Positions 10,291 to 22,983 of a DNA stretch of 64,000 bases are shown here, piece by piece. The notes beneath the pieces were generated by a model. It worked only from the letters and a program-made list of their open reading frames with translations. It was not told where the DNA came from and did no database searches. This DNA is from Nymphaea colorata (taxonomy: Eukaryota; Streptophyta; Magnoliopsida; Nymphaeales; Nymphaeaceae): the NCBI RefSeq assembly GCF_008831285.2, contig NC_045147.1:12651427-12715426 (forward strand), read 5' to 3'. Each line of letters begins with the position of its first letter. Positions within the stretch are counted from its first letter, which is position 1. Made by a program: the position numbers and the translations under genes.

Positions 10291-12904
10291 TAATATGGAG
10301 TTGAAGGGAGTAAGCATAAATTCACTTAGGTTTCAATGCAGTTCTGAACCTCTACTCGCACCCACCCGGATCAGAATTGATGACGACAAAGGGTTTCGAA
10401 ACCATCATGATTAGATCCTTACAAGCATCACCATAGTTGCTTCTAGGAGGATCTAGGCTCAGGATTTTGCCTCAAAAAGAAAATGATCTTCACTTGCAGG
10501 ATAGAGTACGGCTGTTGGAAAAAAATGTCAAAAAAAGCTCCATATCGAATGATATACCCTTGCCGTCACAATACAAGGCTGATACATGTTTTTATATTAT
10601 GTATAAAACATTTATTGATGTTTTATGCGGGTGCTATGCAAGCATGGTGAAAGAGACGTGGATGTCCTCTAACAGCCATTGTTATTGTACTGAAGTGCCT
10701 CACCAACTTCCTCTTCCTCTTCCTCTTCTCTGCGTGACCCCATTGATGGCCTGCTCCTCATAAATCTGCCATAAATTCACAACTCTCGGATTGCCTCCCA
10801 ATTTCTTACTTCTTAGACCACCATAATTTTTGTGGTAGACTTCCATCACTTTCCTTGATTACTGTGACACCCTTTTGCAGGTTTTCTCCAAGATGCCATT
10901 GTTGCCCCATGGGAGCAGGTAGTGAGGCATCTCTAACTTCAGTTCAGGCGTTATGATTTTCATTCTGTCGTTCTTGATCAACTCCAATTTGAATAAGTGG
11001 GGCGTCATCTCCCTAGCAGATGCACAGTATCGAGTCACAACACAATGACCAGGAGTCCACAATGCATTTTTTCTCTTTTTTTTTTTGGGGGGAGGCATTG
11101 CCAATATGCTCAATGACTACAGATATTGGAAAACTTGGAATGGAGAAAAGTTCTTGTCTAAGAAAATTCTACCCTCACTGATCGCATCTTAAGTGCAGCT
11201 TAAATGGGTATTTGATTTCCTGTACAGAGGATGCCAGGAACAGGATGTCCTCTTCTTGGTATTTCAGGAAAAAGAAAAACATATGCAACCCCTAGAGGCC
11301 AGGGCTGCGCTTATGACAACATGGCCAATGGATGCTCTACTACGTGCATAGAATCAAGTACGTTAGACAGGGAGTTGATAAGATCTTGTTTGAGTTTTCT
11401 GCTTTGTATTCAATCTAAATGCCAGCTTGATTAGTAAATGGTAATGCTCTTTGATCTCTCTCTCTCTCTCTCTTGTACAACACATACTGTATGCTTTCAA
11501 TTTTCGGCTATCGCTTTGAGCAACAACGATACACTAAATTTCTTGACGAAACAAATGGTGGGCCGTCCTTAGATTCGCCATTACTTGTATTTGGATTAAC
11601 TACTGTGCATGGTGTTCTCTGTTGGCATAAATAAACAAATATGTCATATCATGCTAGACATTAAGAAGTTTGCAAAAGCCATAAATAATCCTAATGCAAT
11701 TTTGGATTGTTCGAATGAAACTTTTGTTGATCTGACCATCCCCATGTATCTCCCCCATTGCTTATAAGGCCAACACTAACCCCTTTGCCGGGTGAAATCT
11801 GGAACTAAACCACTATTGAAGTTGTTCTTATAAATTGAAACTTCGATTCGTTGTTCTCACGATGATCCACCATAGCAGCGACTTAGAATATAGAAGATGA
11901 ATTCCCGTCGGTCGTTTTCATTAATCAGTTGTTCACAGAAACAATCTTGCGGCTATGCATGCTTTCTCTCATCACACAGCAATTTACTCAAGCTTCTGAC
12001 AAAATGCGTACCGGTTATTTATCTTCACTTTGAAGTTGCTGGCATATTATAACTGAAAAGGAAGGCAACCATCAACTTCTTGATCTGCAGACAGGAAATT
12101 TATCAATGTCATAATGTCCCAAGCGGTGAGCCATGAATATTGTTGGATACGGTTGAGAACCTGAGGTGAGTTATTGGTAGAGTTATGAGAAGAAGCCCAT
12201 TCGTACCTTGAACCCAGAGAAAGAGAGAAACAGGTCCATCGCTCAAGTCGCTTTCTCATACAAGCAAAGCGAATCTGGCCGGCCTTAATGCTGGATATGG
12301 TCAATCCATTTTGCAGCTTGGCAGTGAATCTAGATTTCATGGACCGCCTACTAGAGTTATGTAAATTTCAAGGGACCACCTAATGGAACTATTTTAATTT
12401 CATTTTTAGGTCCCGACTGCGGCCTAAGCCCAGTTGTCGGCACATAGGTCCCCAAGGTGGCAAGAGAAGACAAAGAATAAAACACAACTGTTTAATTAAA
12501 AAAATGCATTGCGACAGTCCTTGTGGATGCTCTCAATTCTTTCTGCTATCAATGAAGCAAAACATTTTTTTGTCCTGGAAACTCTATATGATTGGAGATA
12601 GCTTTCTATTTTGGTGATCCTTTCTTGAAGTTGATGTACAGTTCGGCTATTTACTGCATTGATCCCTTGCAGTTTGCATTTGTGTACTTGTCTCTCTAAA
12701 ATTAAAGCATACACTTTTGTTCGTCATTTTACTTGTATTAGAATTGGGATTGTAATAGCCATATGCTCTTTCTGCTGTATTCTTTCTGCTGTATGTGTCA
12801 TTTGAGTACCCTTCCCTCCACTCATAATGCTATAATTTGTACAAATGCATTATATATATATATATATATGACCAGATTTTTCTTTCCTTAATGAAATTCC
12901 ACAT

Positions 12905-13010
12905 GCATATGAAGTCCAACAGAATCATTAACTCCATGATGCATGAGCGCAACGAAATTTCACTCGACTTTGAAGTCAAACACAATCATTGACTCCATAA
13001 TGCGTGAGCA
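12905..13010. repeat. Imperfect direct repeat of about 60 bp
   Basis: Two copies containing GAAGTC, AATCATT, ACTCCAT and ATGC-TGAGC in the same order, beginning near 12912 and 12972. Confidence 0.6.
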
Positions 13011-15002
13011 AGTACATACCTCAGCCAAAGTAGAGGACAAAAATCAGGTGAACGGATCATTTTTTTATTATAGTTAGGGAAATTGCAGAACATTTCCTAT
13101 TATTATCACGCCAAGCATTTCTAGGCATTTCACAGGAATTCAACTTATCAAACTAAGCGGCCCTCTTCTAGCTACATATATTGAATTCATGGTTGGCTGC
13201 CCCTTCTTATGGTCAAGATATCAAACTTCCAAATGCTTATAATTATTGAACATCAGCTTTTCTTTGAAATTTTCCACACGCATGCCCTCATATTCCGCCA
13301 GCAAATTCTCTTTTTCTTGGTTTCTAAAAGCATGCTTCATTCAAAAGAAAAAAAAAACGACTTTGGACTGGTCAATGTAAAACATATTTAATGTATACAT
13401 CTTTCATAAGGCCTACCTGCCTTCGATCAACCAAACTCACCTAATTTCTAACTAATTAAACAAAATATGCCAGCGCATTGTGGCCAGATCTTATACAGAG
13501 TAGAAAATCATGCTCATACGACATGTGCTCGTCAAAGGGTTGTTGTACATGTTGGTGCTTTGTACCAGTTTGTATTTCCTCATTTCGATCTGAAATTCAG
13601 AACCTGTGTTTCTTTATGTTGATGCAAGTTTTTAGGGGTTTAATTTTTCTTCTACGATGAGAAATGCCGGCGAGCGACGAACTGACAATGAACATTCTGG
13701 CCACCAGAAAAGTAACTTAACCCTCGGCCGGCTTGGTCCATCATGCTTATCCCTGAGGGGGTTGCTGCAATGGATGCAATGGTAGATCAAAAAAAATTTG
13801 GCTGAGGGACACTGTTGTATAAATTATCATTTCTTACTCGACGCAACATATATAAACAAATAATTGTAAGACATATGTATAAAAATGGAGAAAAATTTTG
13901 TTGTTAGTGCGGGCAACTGCATGCCAGCCTATCAGTATGTAGCTCCGCTAATGAATGGTTGAGGTGAGGACAGGTAGGCGGTCAGTCTCCGTTTCACATT
14001 CTCAAAACATAAGCTTCTTGTGTTGTAAATGGGGAATATTGATATGCAGGCTGAAACATTGTGGGGCGTCAACCCAAGACACCAAAAGAAGGTCTGGTAT
14101 TTTGGAGGAATAAAGGGAAGGGTGAGGGATTCGACCCTCTTGTTCAACAAAAGGATGAAATATTCCTCTTACTCACCCAGAAAAAGCTTCATTATGCTTT
14201 ATAAGTGAAATACTATGGATTAAAAAGCTTAGGGTGGTTCAGAAAAGCAGGTAGGCACTACTAGATTTGGATGTTGATAACATCTATTCTCCTTCAATAC
14301 TGCTCTAGCGTCTCACCACATGCCATCTGATCCATCTATAGTTTTACACGCCATACTTGTTCAAGCAATAAATGTACAAGTACTAATTTTTACGGTTTGG
14401 GGCCCATAAGCACCTACCCTTCTTGATATCTGCTTACCTTAGATGCCGCATATGTCTATCCCGGTTGATATAGACAGTGCAACTGTCTTATTTAATATCT
14501 TGAAAACATTTAAGATGTGCCTCTACACACCGCTTATTATTATGTCATTTATTGTATGCCTTTAGAATACTGAGTTCTTGATGAAGATCCATCACGTTCC
14601 ATGCCAGAGGAATTCCTTTTCTCCCCTTCAAAGCAGGAGATCACCGATCACGCAATTGAGGTCCACCACCAATTAATGCATGCCTTTTGATCCTTCGTAG
14701 TTTTTTGTACTAGAATGTAGAACTAGAAAAACATGTTTGATATGCGTTCTCGACCGTGTTCCATGTGCATTTTTGCAAACAAGGGACATGAGGATCGTGC
14801 CCCATTTACATTGGAGCAGGCATGGAAGGTGTCCTCATCTGTTTTATGTAGTTTTTGTTTCATGTAATCCCCGTCAAAGAGGCCTGAAAGTCCCTTCCAT
14901 TCCTCTTGCCTACCGGATCCTTGATTCTGTTATCACAATGGTGCATTTGTTCAATTAAGTATCATGCTTCATCACTTAAAACCTTGAGACATAATGCTCA
15001 GG

Positions 15003-15182
15003 AGTGGAGTCAGGAATTTTTTATTGGAAAGGCCGAATTATAATTTCAAAATGTTGACAGATGCTAAAATATTATTTTTCAAAATTTTAAAGGGAATGAA
15101 AATTTTAAAATTTTAAATGTAAAATTGTAATTTTTTTTTTGAGAAAAGGTCTAGGGCCCCTACCGGCTCCCTGGCGTTGCCC
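15003..15182. repeat. Dispersed repeat fragment (copy 2 of 3)
   Basis: AT-rich core (AAAATTTTAAAGGG) flanked by GGAGTCAGGAATTTTTTATT and a GC-rich end TAGGGCCCCTACCGG. It matches the style of the segments at 5936-6055 and 51483-51722. Confidence 0.55.
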
Positions 15183-17400
15183 CTAATAATGTTTACTAGA
15201 ATTGGATTAGAAGTACCAAGCTACTCTATGCCCCTTGAAACAATTTCTATTCCATGCAATCAAACAAGCTCAAAAAGTGCATGTCTTCCATGCTTTGTTC
15301 CTCAATCAATGCAAGAAGTCGTTAGTATCATTCTCTTACGCCACAAAGAAAGTCTCTTTGATGCAAATTCCAATTAAGTTTTGAACTCAAAGGCATGCTG
15401 CAACTTAGAGATCTTAAACCAACCCTTATTGCCAAACATATATGACACTTTTAGGTTAAACGTTGCAAAGTTCACTAATTCAATATTGACATTGTAGTCC
15501 CCTCAAGCAACTGCCCTTGCATTGCATATGCAAGTGCCCAACAGAGGCTATTCCACTTGACACTTGAATTTGGTTATAAGAAAATTAGCCTTGGTTTTGT
15601 AATATGTACTTCCCCAACCCACATTCAAAAGATAGCATACCATCTGATTAGCAGATGGCTCAACAGTTTATATAATGACATCAACTAATATAATATAGTG
15701 GGGCATTAGTGACAATAACTAATGCAGGCAATGCAGTCTTTTCATTGTAGTGAGACTGGAGACAGAGTTAACCCTTTTTCCTCCCCTTTTGGTCTTTTAA
15801 TAGTGGGAAACAACCAACCAAAAGCAAACACAAGACAAAGAAATTACATGTGGTTGGGGCACTAACCACAAATGTCATTTCAGCAACTACACATGTTTAT
15901 CATACAATATTAAATGCATTAACAAATAAAGAGAAAAGTAAAAGAATAAATGGAGCACCTAAAAGCAAGCAGGAGCGTTAAAGATTCAAAACTAACTCAT
16001 TAATGGCAGCCTTAATGCTGTGTGAAACCACATCTCCATAATTCAAGCAAGAATTAAAAACGGTAGCGGCCAGAATTGAAAAACGCAATAATAAAGCAAA
16101 GATAAAAAGGATAACCGAAAAATTCAAATTCAAAAAAATTCGTTTCTTTTTCATCCCTTTGAAAAAAAAAAAAAAAAATCAAACGCCCTTTCGAAGTCAG
16201 CTCACGAACGTCAACTTCCCTCGCTCAAATTTTCTTCCTTCCAGACAGAAAAACTTACCTACGCCACCTACCCAACACCTAGGGATCAAAAATCTCCACA
16301 CGCTTCCTTATTTTATGAAGAAAAATTGAATTTCCCATAAAGGTTGAAGACAAGAATAAAAGTGGGATTTATAATTGGTCCGGATCCCAGACAATCGGAC
16401 GCCCACCCGACATGCACTCGTACTTCATGCATGTAAACCAAGATATAAAATTACGTGCATAAAGAACCCATTTCCCTTATGTATATTTATTAAAAAATGT
16501 CTGCATCATCCTTGCTTTTTTCTCCCTTGTAGGGCCGAAGGACACTTCATGTGATCTTGAACTCATTAAATGCGCCATATGTGGTTGGATGATGCGCTTG
16601 TCTGTATACACACCACTGTACATACAATACAAAATTGCCCTTTAGAGAGAGCCAGATTATATGCGTGTTCAATATCGTTGATGGCTAGCAACTCATACTT
16701 TATTCTTATCTTTGAATTAAAAAGGTTGTAGTCGCAAAGTTTGAGGCATGTATTGCTGCTCATTTCTCGCATCATTGGCTAACCGTTTATATATAAATAA
16801 GTGTGAGAGACATGAAGTCTTATGCACAAACACATGCAAAATAAGAAAATAGAAAAGAACCAATCAAAATAATTACTTTGAGCAAATACATAATAGATTC
16901 TGATGAATCAGTCTTCGAGTGATTGGTTTTATTGAAACAAACATGTTTGATGTTTTGAAGCTAACAAATATTCGAATTCTAAAAGAAGAAAGTGATGCTC
17001 AATCATTAAGAATCAATAATAATAAAAAAAAGGGGGGAAAACAGGAAGGAAGGGAAGGTCGGTCAACCGTATTAGTCAAGAAGACCAAGATGCAGTTTTA
17101 TATTGCCACCAAAAGTCAGTCAGTCCTGGAAACTTTATATAAATCGACGCCTCGACCAAGTCCAGGAGCTTGGTTTGAATTTTCTTTTTCTTTAATAACG
17201 AAAAATATTAAGAAACAATAAAGTTAAGAAGGATCTGGTAATCAAGATTCATGTCTTAGTTTTTGTTCGTCAAAATTAATCGAGATATAATTAAATTTTT
17301 TTTGAATTATGGTAGGTATTTGAAAAATTGTGATACTTAATCACGGATTGGTGAAATTTGATTCCGGACCGTTCGCCGCCTTGGAAGGCAGGACGGCGCA

Positions 17401-19544
17401 CCGTGGGTTTTGAATGGGTCCATTACGCGTGAAGCGAGTGATGGGGTTCGGGTCCGGATCTTCTCCTCCAGACCCACTTGCAGCAATGCATGATGAGGCC
17501 CACATGCACCGCGTCGTTCCATGGAAGAGTGAGATGTTTGCCGTGGCCCAAAGCTACGGGCGTGTCGGGGCCGCCGGATCCAACGACCCTGAGGCAGTCG
17601 GGCGCCTGAGATCTGCCCGCACCGAAACTCCCGCGCATCGTATTGGGAGGCGGTGTCCTTTTTCTCTTTCCACTGCTCGCCGTTTCATTAGAGGTCGTTT
17701 GGATTCACCGGAACACCAGGGGACGGAAACCGCTCGAGGCAGAATCCTCGCCCTCTCTCCCGTAGGCTCTCTCCCTCTCTCCTCACCCTTTCTCCCCTGC
17801 TCTCTCTTCTCTTGCACTCAATCCTTACCGGCGTCCGGTGGCTTGCTCCACCCGACGGACATTTCTCCAGCTCTCGTTTTTCAGGTATGCCAGATCTCTC
17901 TCTCTCCCTCTCTGCCCCTCTCGTTCTACATAATTTGTGGCGTCAAACATCTGACCGACGCCTTCCTCCTCTATCTACTACTGCCGATCATCTCCGGTAA
18001 TCCTACAGCACTCCCTCAAAAATCATGGAAGCTTTTGGCCTTCTTTCTCTCTCTCTCAAAACCACATCTTAAGACCAAGGGGCAGGGGCTTCCGCGAGGC
18101 CGATGCCGAGAGGAACAACAGCCTTGCTGCCTGAGTCATCGACTCCCTTGACTCCGACGGCGGCCCCGGTCCCATGAGATGTTCGTTTCCTTCTCCCTCT
18201 ATCTTTCTCTCGCTTGCTCTGTTTCTTTTATTGTGTTTTTTCCGTTAAAGGTTTTTAATTTCGTCTGATTGGTGTTCGACCCTTCCTTTGCTTATAATGA
18301 ATTTGGGTATTCCTTTCCGTGGAGGTGGAATGGGGGTCTTGAGTTTTGGTTATTCTTCCTGAACTGCGTTTGCAGGAGTTGATAGGATCTTACGGTGGAA
18401 AACCACATGTCATTCTATGAGGTTTTGTTTAATGTGAATGATTTTTTTCTCTTTTATCTACTTTGGGTGATTGATGCAACTGGATGGTTCCGGTTGAATG
18501 AATTATGGATTTGTTGCACTGTGAAGGAGTGGAGACTAGGCTTGGGTTTTCTTACTGCTCTTTTCCTACTCTGGTCATACTAGAGTTCTTTTTCTTTTCT
18601 ATTTCATTCTTTTTGCTGTTGCTGTTGTTATTTTTCCCCTCTTGAACTAGGTGCTTTAGTCATTGTGAGTCTGAAATTGCTCATGCTCGAATGATTTCGG
18701 TAGAACATGGAGCTGCTTGTGCATGTAAGTGTGGATTGATTCCAGGTGATGAATAAAATTGATTAGAAGGAATTAGTTGCGAAGAATGATGTTAATGGAT
18801 CATGGTTTCTAGGAAGCATCTATCCACAAGTTAGAAAGGTTGTAGCAGAAAGAATATGGTTAAGATGTTTATGAACCATATTGTTTAATTTGCTGTTGTT
18901 GCATGTGTCTTGATCTTGTAGTTTGCTAGGCTTGTCTGGGTCATATTGGTTGTTACTTTAATTTAAGTTATTAATCATTTTCAAGTTGTGAGTTGGCGGC
19001 TGGGCTTTTCTAGAGGGCATGTTGATTTGGTGTTTTAGTATTATATTTGCTTATTCATCCTGTACACTTAGCATTATAGTATTTGAAGCATGAGTTCTAA
19101 GGCTTTGCGGATATAGGTTAACTTATACATCTTCATCACTGGAGCTCTCTTGATTTAATTAACGATAACTGGTACAATTGTTTCTACATAGTGTAGATCA
19201 TAATTAAATTACTTTGTGTGGAAGGTCAAATCCAGCTTTCTTTTTATAATATTTCACCCCTTTGCTTAACCATTGTCTACATGCTTCCTTTGGCTAGGTG
19301 GGGGAGGTGGCAACTGCCTAGATGGCTGGTCTTTATGAAGAGAACTCTTCACAGCCACATGTGGTCTGACCATGCAGCTGAACAGGTGTCAAAAGACCTC
19401 TTAGAAGCCTTTGAGGCCGATTGCTGTCCTTTAGACTCATTCCTTGATTTTTGATCTCCAATTACCGGAACCCTGACGGATTGAGTGGACGTACGTTCAA
19501 GTGGATCACTGATCAAATTATGCACGTCTAATTGTCGGTATCGA
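17401..19544 (+). promoter_or_regulatory. Promoter and 5' leader region of the CDPK-related kinase
   Basis: GC content rises sharply from about 17400. CT-rich leader-like sequence runs over about 17750-17930, followed by a plausible donor (CAG followed by GTATGCC at 17885) and T-rich intron-like sequence up to the coding start. A 5'-UTR intron is therefore likely, but the acceptor could not be fixed. The long open frame at 17414-18151 is low-complexity and not recognisable as a protein. Confidence 0.45.
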
Positions 19545-22500
19545 ATGGGACAGTGTTACGGGAGGACCATCACCGCCAACGGCGATGCTGGCGACCGGCC
19601 GTCGTCTACCTCATGCAATGGGGTCGCTCCTCGGAGCCCGACTCCAGGGCACTCATCTTCTGCCAGCCCATGGCCTAGTCCCTACCCGGTGGCCAGCCCA
19701 TTGCCGAATGCGGGGGCGACGCCCGCCAGCCCCTTGCCCTCTGGGGTTTCACCATCACCCATGCGGTCATCGACCCCTCGAAGGTTCTTTCGTCGACCAT
19801 TTCCTCCTCCGTCACCGGCGAAGCATATCAAGGCAGCGCTGGCGAAGAGGCAAGGGCCGGCCAAGCCAAAGGAAGGACCGATCCCGGAGGATGGCGGGGA
19901 GGCTGAGCAGCCGCTTGATAAGAGTTTCGGGTACAACAAGAACTTTGCAGCGAAATATGAGCTCGGTAAGGAGGTCGGAAGGGGCCATTTTGGGCACACC
20001 TGCTCTGCTAGGGCTCGCAAGGGCGAGATCAAGGGCCAACCTGTCGCAGTGAAGATCATCTCGAAGGCGAAGGTATGCCTCTTTGCTTCCTAGGCTTAGC
20101 TACGACAACTGTAGTGAAATTTAATTAGCTCCAGACTTTTAAACTTTTGGAATTCTTGCTCTGTTTTCAATTTCGTGGAAGAGAGTCGAGTTTTTTTTCT
20201 TTTTTCTCCTGTTTCCAACATCATAGATATTGTTTGTATGACAGAAATCTAGAAATAATAGTTGAAAACTCAATCTCTATCAAGGCTTCCTGTGTTATGG
20301 GGCCATCTCTCTTAAAGAATTTCTTTGGGATCAACTTCTACTTTGTAATCTTGATCATTGCCTTTTTGCTTCTTCTTCACACATGCATTCTTCTATTTAC
20401 CACACATCTGTTTCTATTCATGCTGGTGATTGGATTTCGTATACACTATTACACTTTGCTTCTGCATACTTGCTCCATTTTGTAGAACAATCTGCACAAC
20501 TAGACTTGTTATCAGTTATGTAGCAACGGGCTTTCAATCTGACACTGTTTTGATCACTAATTTGGCATCCAGCATGCAATAAATAAACCAGTAAATAAAT
20601 AACATGAATTTGAGGTTTTATTGATGCAGGTCAGATTCATATATTTACTGTTGACTCTGTTGTGATGTCTTTATGACATAGATTTGGTTTCCTCAGTGGA
20701 GGATTTTTCCTTTTAGCTGCCTTCTTGGATGGAAAAATTTTACATAAAAAATTTAGTGGACTTTAAAGTTCTTATTTATGTTGTTGATTGTTGAATAACG
20801 TTTTTCTTTTCCTGGATTAGTCTCAATTAGAGTATGCATATTCTGTTTGTGAAATACAAGGTGGCTATGTTTATAAACTTAAAGGCAGTTTCCATGGAAA
20901 GCACAAATGAATTGAATTGCTTTCATAACTGAGGAGAACATGGATGATAAATATATTTTTGTGGTCCTCATTATTTGCTTATAACTGAATTGGACGTAAT
21001 CATGCTCCTCATACCCATATCAGGAGTAAAAGACTCTATAACCACTAATGAGACCCAATTAAGCATGCCGAACCAGCTTAAGGCCCTTATCTCTTGTATT
21101 TTGATGTGCGATAGCTTCATTTATTTCATTATTTGTCATCTCCAGCACTGTTTTGCTTCCAGTTTCTCTATTTCTAATTCCTCATTTGGCAATTTGCTAG
21201 CATACTGTCAAATTGGTTTTGTCTATTTGCTTTCATGTTTCCGTGCAGAATGGTTTGATTTTTAATTTATTTGGCAGATGACAACTGCAATATCAATTGA
21301 AGATGTCCGCAGAGAGGTGAAAATATTAAAAGCTTTATCTGGGCATAAGCATTTGATCAAATTCTATGATGCTTGTGAAGATGCCAATAATGTCTACATT
21401 ATTATGGAGTAATGCTCTCATCTTTTGTCTAAAAATTTAATAAAAGCAGTATCCTTTTCCCTTGATTATTTATTTTAAATCAACCCTCTAATTTCTTCTT
21501 TCGCTAGAAACCATTTTTTCCCATTCTCCATTCTGTTTTATTACGCTTATGAATTTACTCTCTGCATTTTTAATTTTAGAGCATCATTTAGGTGAAAGTA
21601 CCAACAGTTATCTTGAATGTTGAAGTCCATTTCAGACTTGCCATTGTGGAACCACATGATTAATCTGTGCCCAAACTTAACCAAATATGCTGTGTTTTCA
21701 GGTTATGTGAAGGTGGGGAGCTTCTGGACAGGATCCTATCAAGGTCTGTGCTTATCTTGTATCTTGAGGTGTCTGTGTTATGTTTAAGAAGTTTATCCTA
21801 ATGCCTCTAGTGTGCTATGGCTCTTTAGAGGGGGAAGATATACTGAAGAAGATGCAAAGACTATCGTTGTTCAAATCTTAAGTGTCGTAGCTTTTTGCCA
21901 TCTTCAAGGTGTTGTACACCGTGACTTGAAGCCAGAGGTTTGAACTTTACCTCATAGTATTGCTTCTTAATTATGGATTTTGATTATGATCTGCATGTTC
22001 CTTAACTTGACGTTATTTTAGGTTTCAAATCTGGTTTTTTTTCTGCATTTATGTAAATGGACAAATCTTCACATGCTAATGCTAATTATTCTGTAATAGA
22101 ATTTTCTCTTCACTACTAGAGACGAAGACGCACCAATGAAGATAATTGATTTTGGGCTTTCAGATTTCACTAAACCAGGTAATAATTGGTTGTGTTCTCT
22201 CTCTTTTTCTTTCTTGCTCTCTCTAATCCTCCTCATCTTCCTCAAGTCACCTTCTTCTGTTGGAGACTGTTTGATAAGAATTTAAATTTGTCCAGAATTA
22301 CAGACTCGTTCTTTTCGTTTTTTTTTTCTGGTGCAGATGAAAGATTGAATGATATTGTTGGCAGTGCATATTATGTTGCTCCTGAAGTCCTTCATCGATC
22401 CTATAGCATGGAGGCTGATATTTGGAGTATAGGTGTTATATCATACATTCTGTTATGTGGCAGTAGACCCTTCTGGGCTCGGACAGAGTCTGGAATATTT

Positions 22501-22925
22501 CGTGCTGTCCTTCGTGCAGATCCCAACTTTGAAGATGCACCCTGGCCATCAGTATCTCCTGAAGCAAAAGATTTTGTGAAGAGGATGCTCCACAAGGATC
22601 ATAGGAAAAGAATGACTGCTGCACAGGCCTTGAGTATGTCTTTTGCCATTCTTAAACCATGACAACCCTATTTATCCTGCTTTAAGTGTAACCTGTGTGT
22701 GTCTGACATTGACTGTTTCTTGCACTTACAAAAAGGTTTAGATTCTTCTTGATTCTAAATTTCCCTTGCCTGTCTGCAATTGCATATAATTGACTTTTGT
22801 TTTGTTGGCAGCACATCCATGGCTTCGAGTGGATAGTCGCCCAGTTCCTTTGGACATTTTGTTTTATAAGTTGGTCAAGTCCTATATTCGTTCAACTCCA
22901 CTTAAACGAGCAGCTCTAAAGGTCC

Positions 22926-22983
<58 letters not shown>

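Larger units (their letters stand above)
8316..17400. other. Long gene-poor interval, no gene recognised
   Basis: Nine kilobases of mostly AT-rich DNA. It contains an 80-bp imperfect direct repeat (8648-8830), a SINE-like segment near 10205-10290, (CT)n near 11456-11473, a 60-bp imperfect repeat (12905-13010), and a dispersed repeat at 15003-15182. Short open frames on the minus strand at 10859-11113, 12047-12340 and 12496-12714 lack any family signature and have no clear splice partners. I cannot support calling them genes. Confidence 0.4.

Noticed and set aside
10859..11113. Minus-strand 84-codon frame with protein-like composition
   Set aside because: No family recognised, no partner exons and no conserved motif. 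A protein search with a hit in other plants would be needed to revive it.
17414..18151. 245-codon frame upstream of the CRK as an independent gene
   Set aside because: Low-complexity Ser/Pro/Leu composition from CT-rich leader sequence, with no recognisable domain and splice-like signals inside.
19485..19544. In-frame 20-codon N-terminal extension of the CRK that would mask the MGQC myristoylation site
   Set aside because: The extension starts at GTG, not ATG. The first ATG in frame is 19545, which gives the expected MGQCYG terminus.
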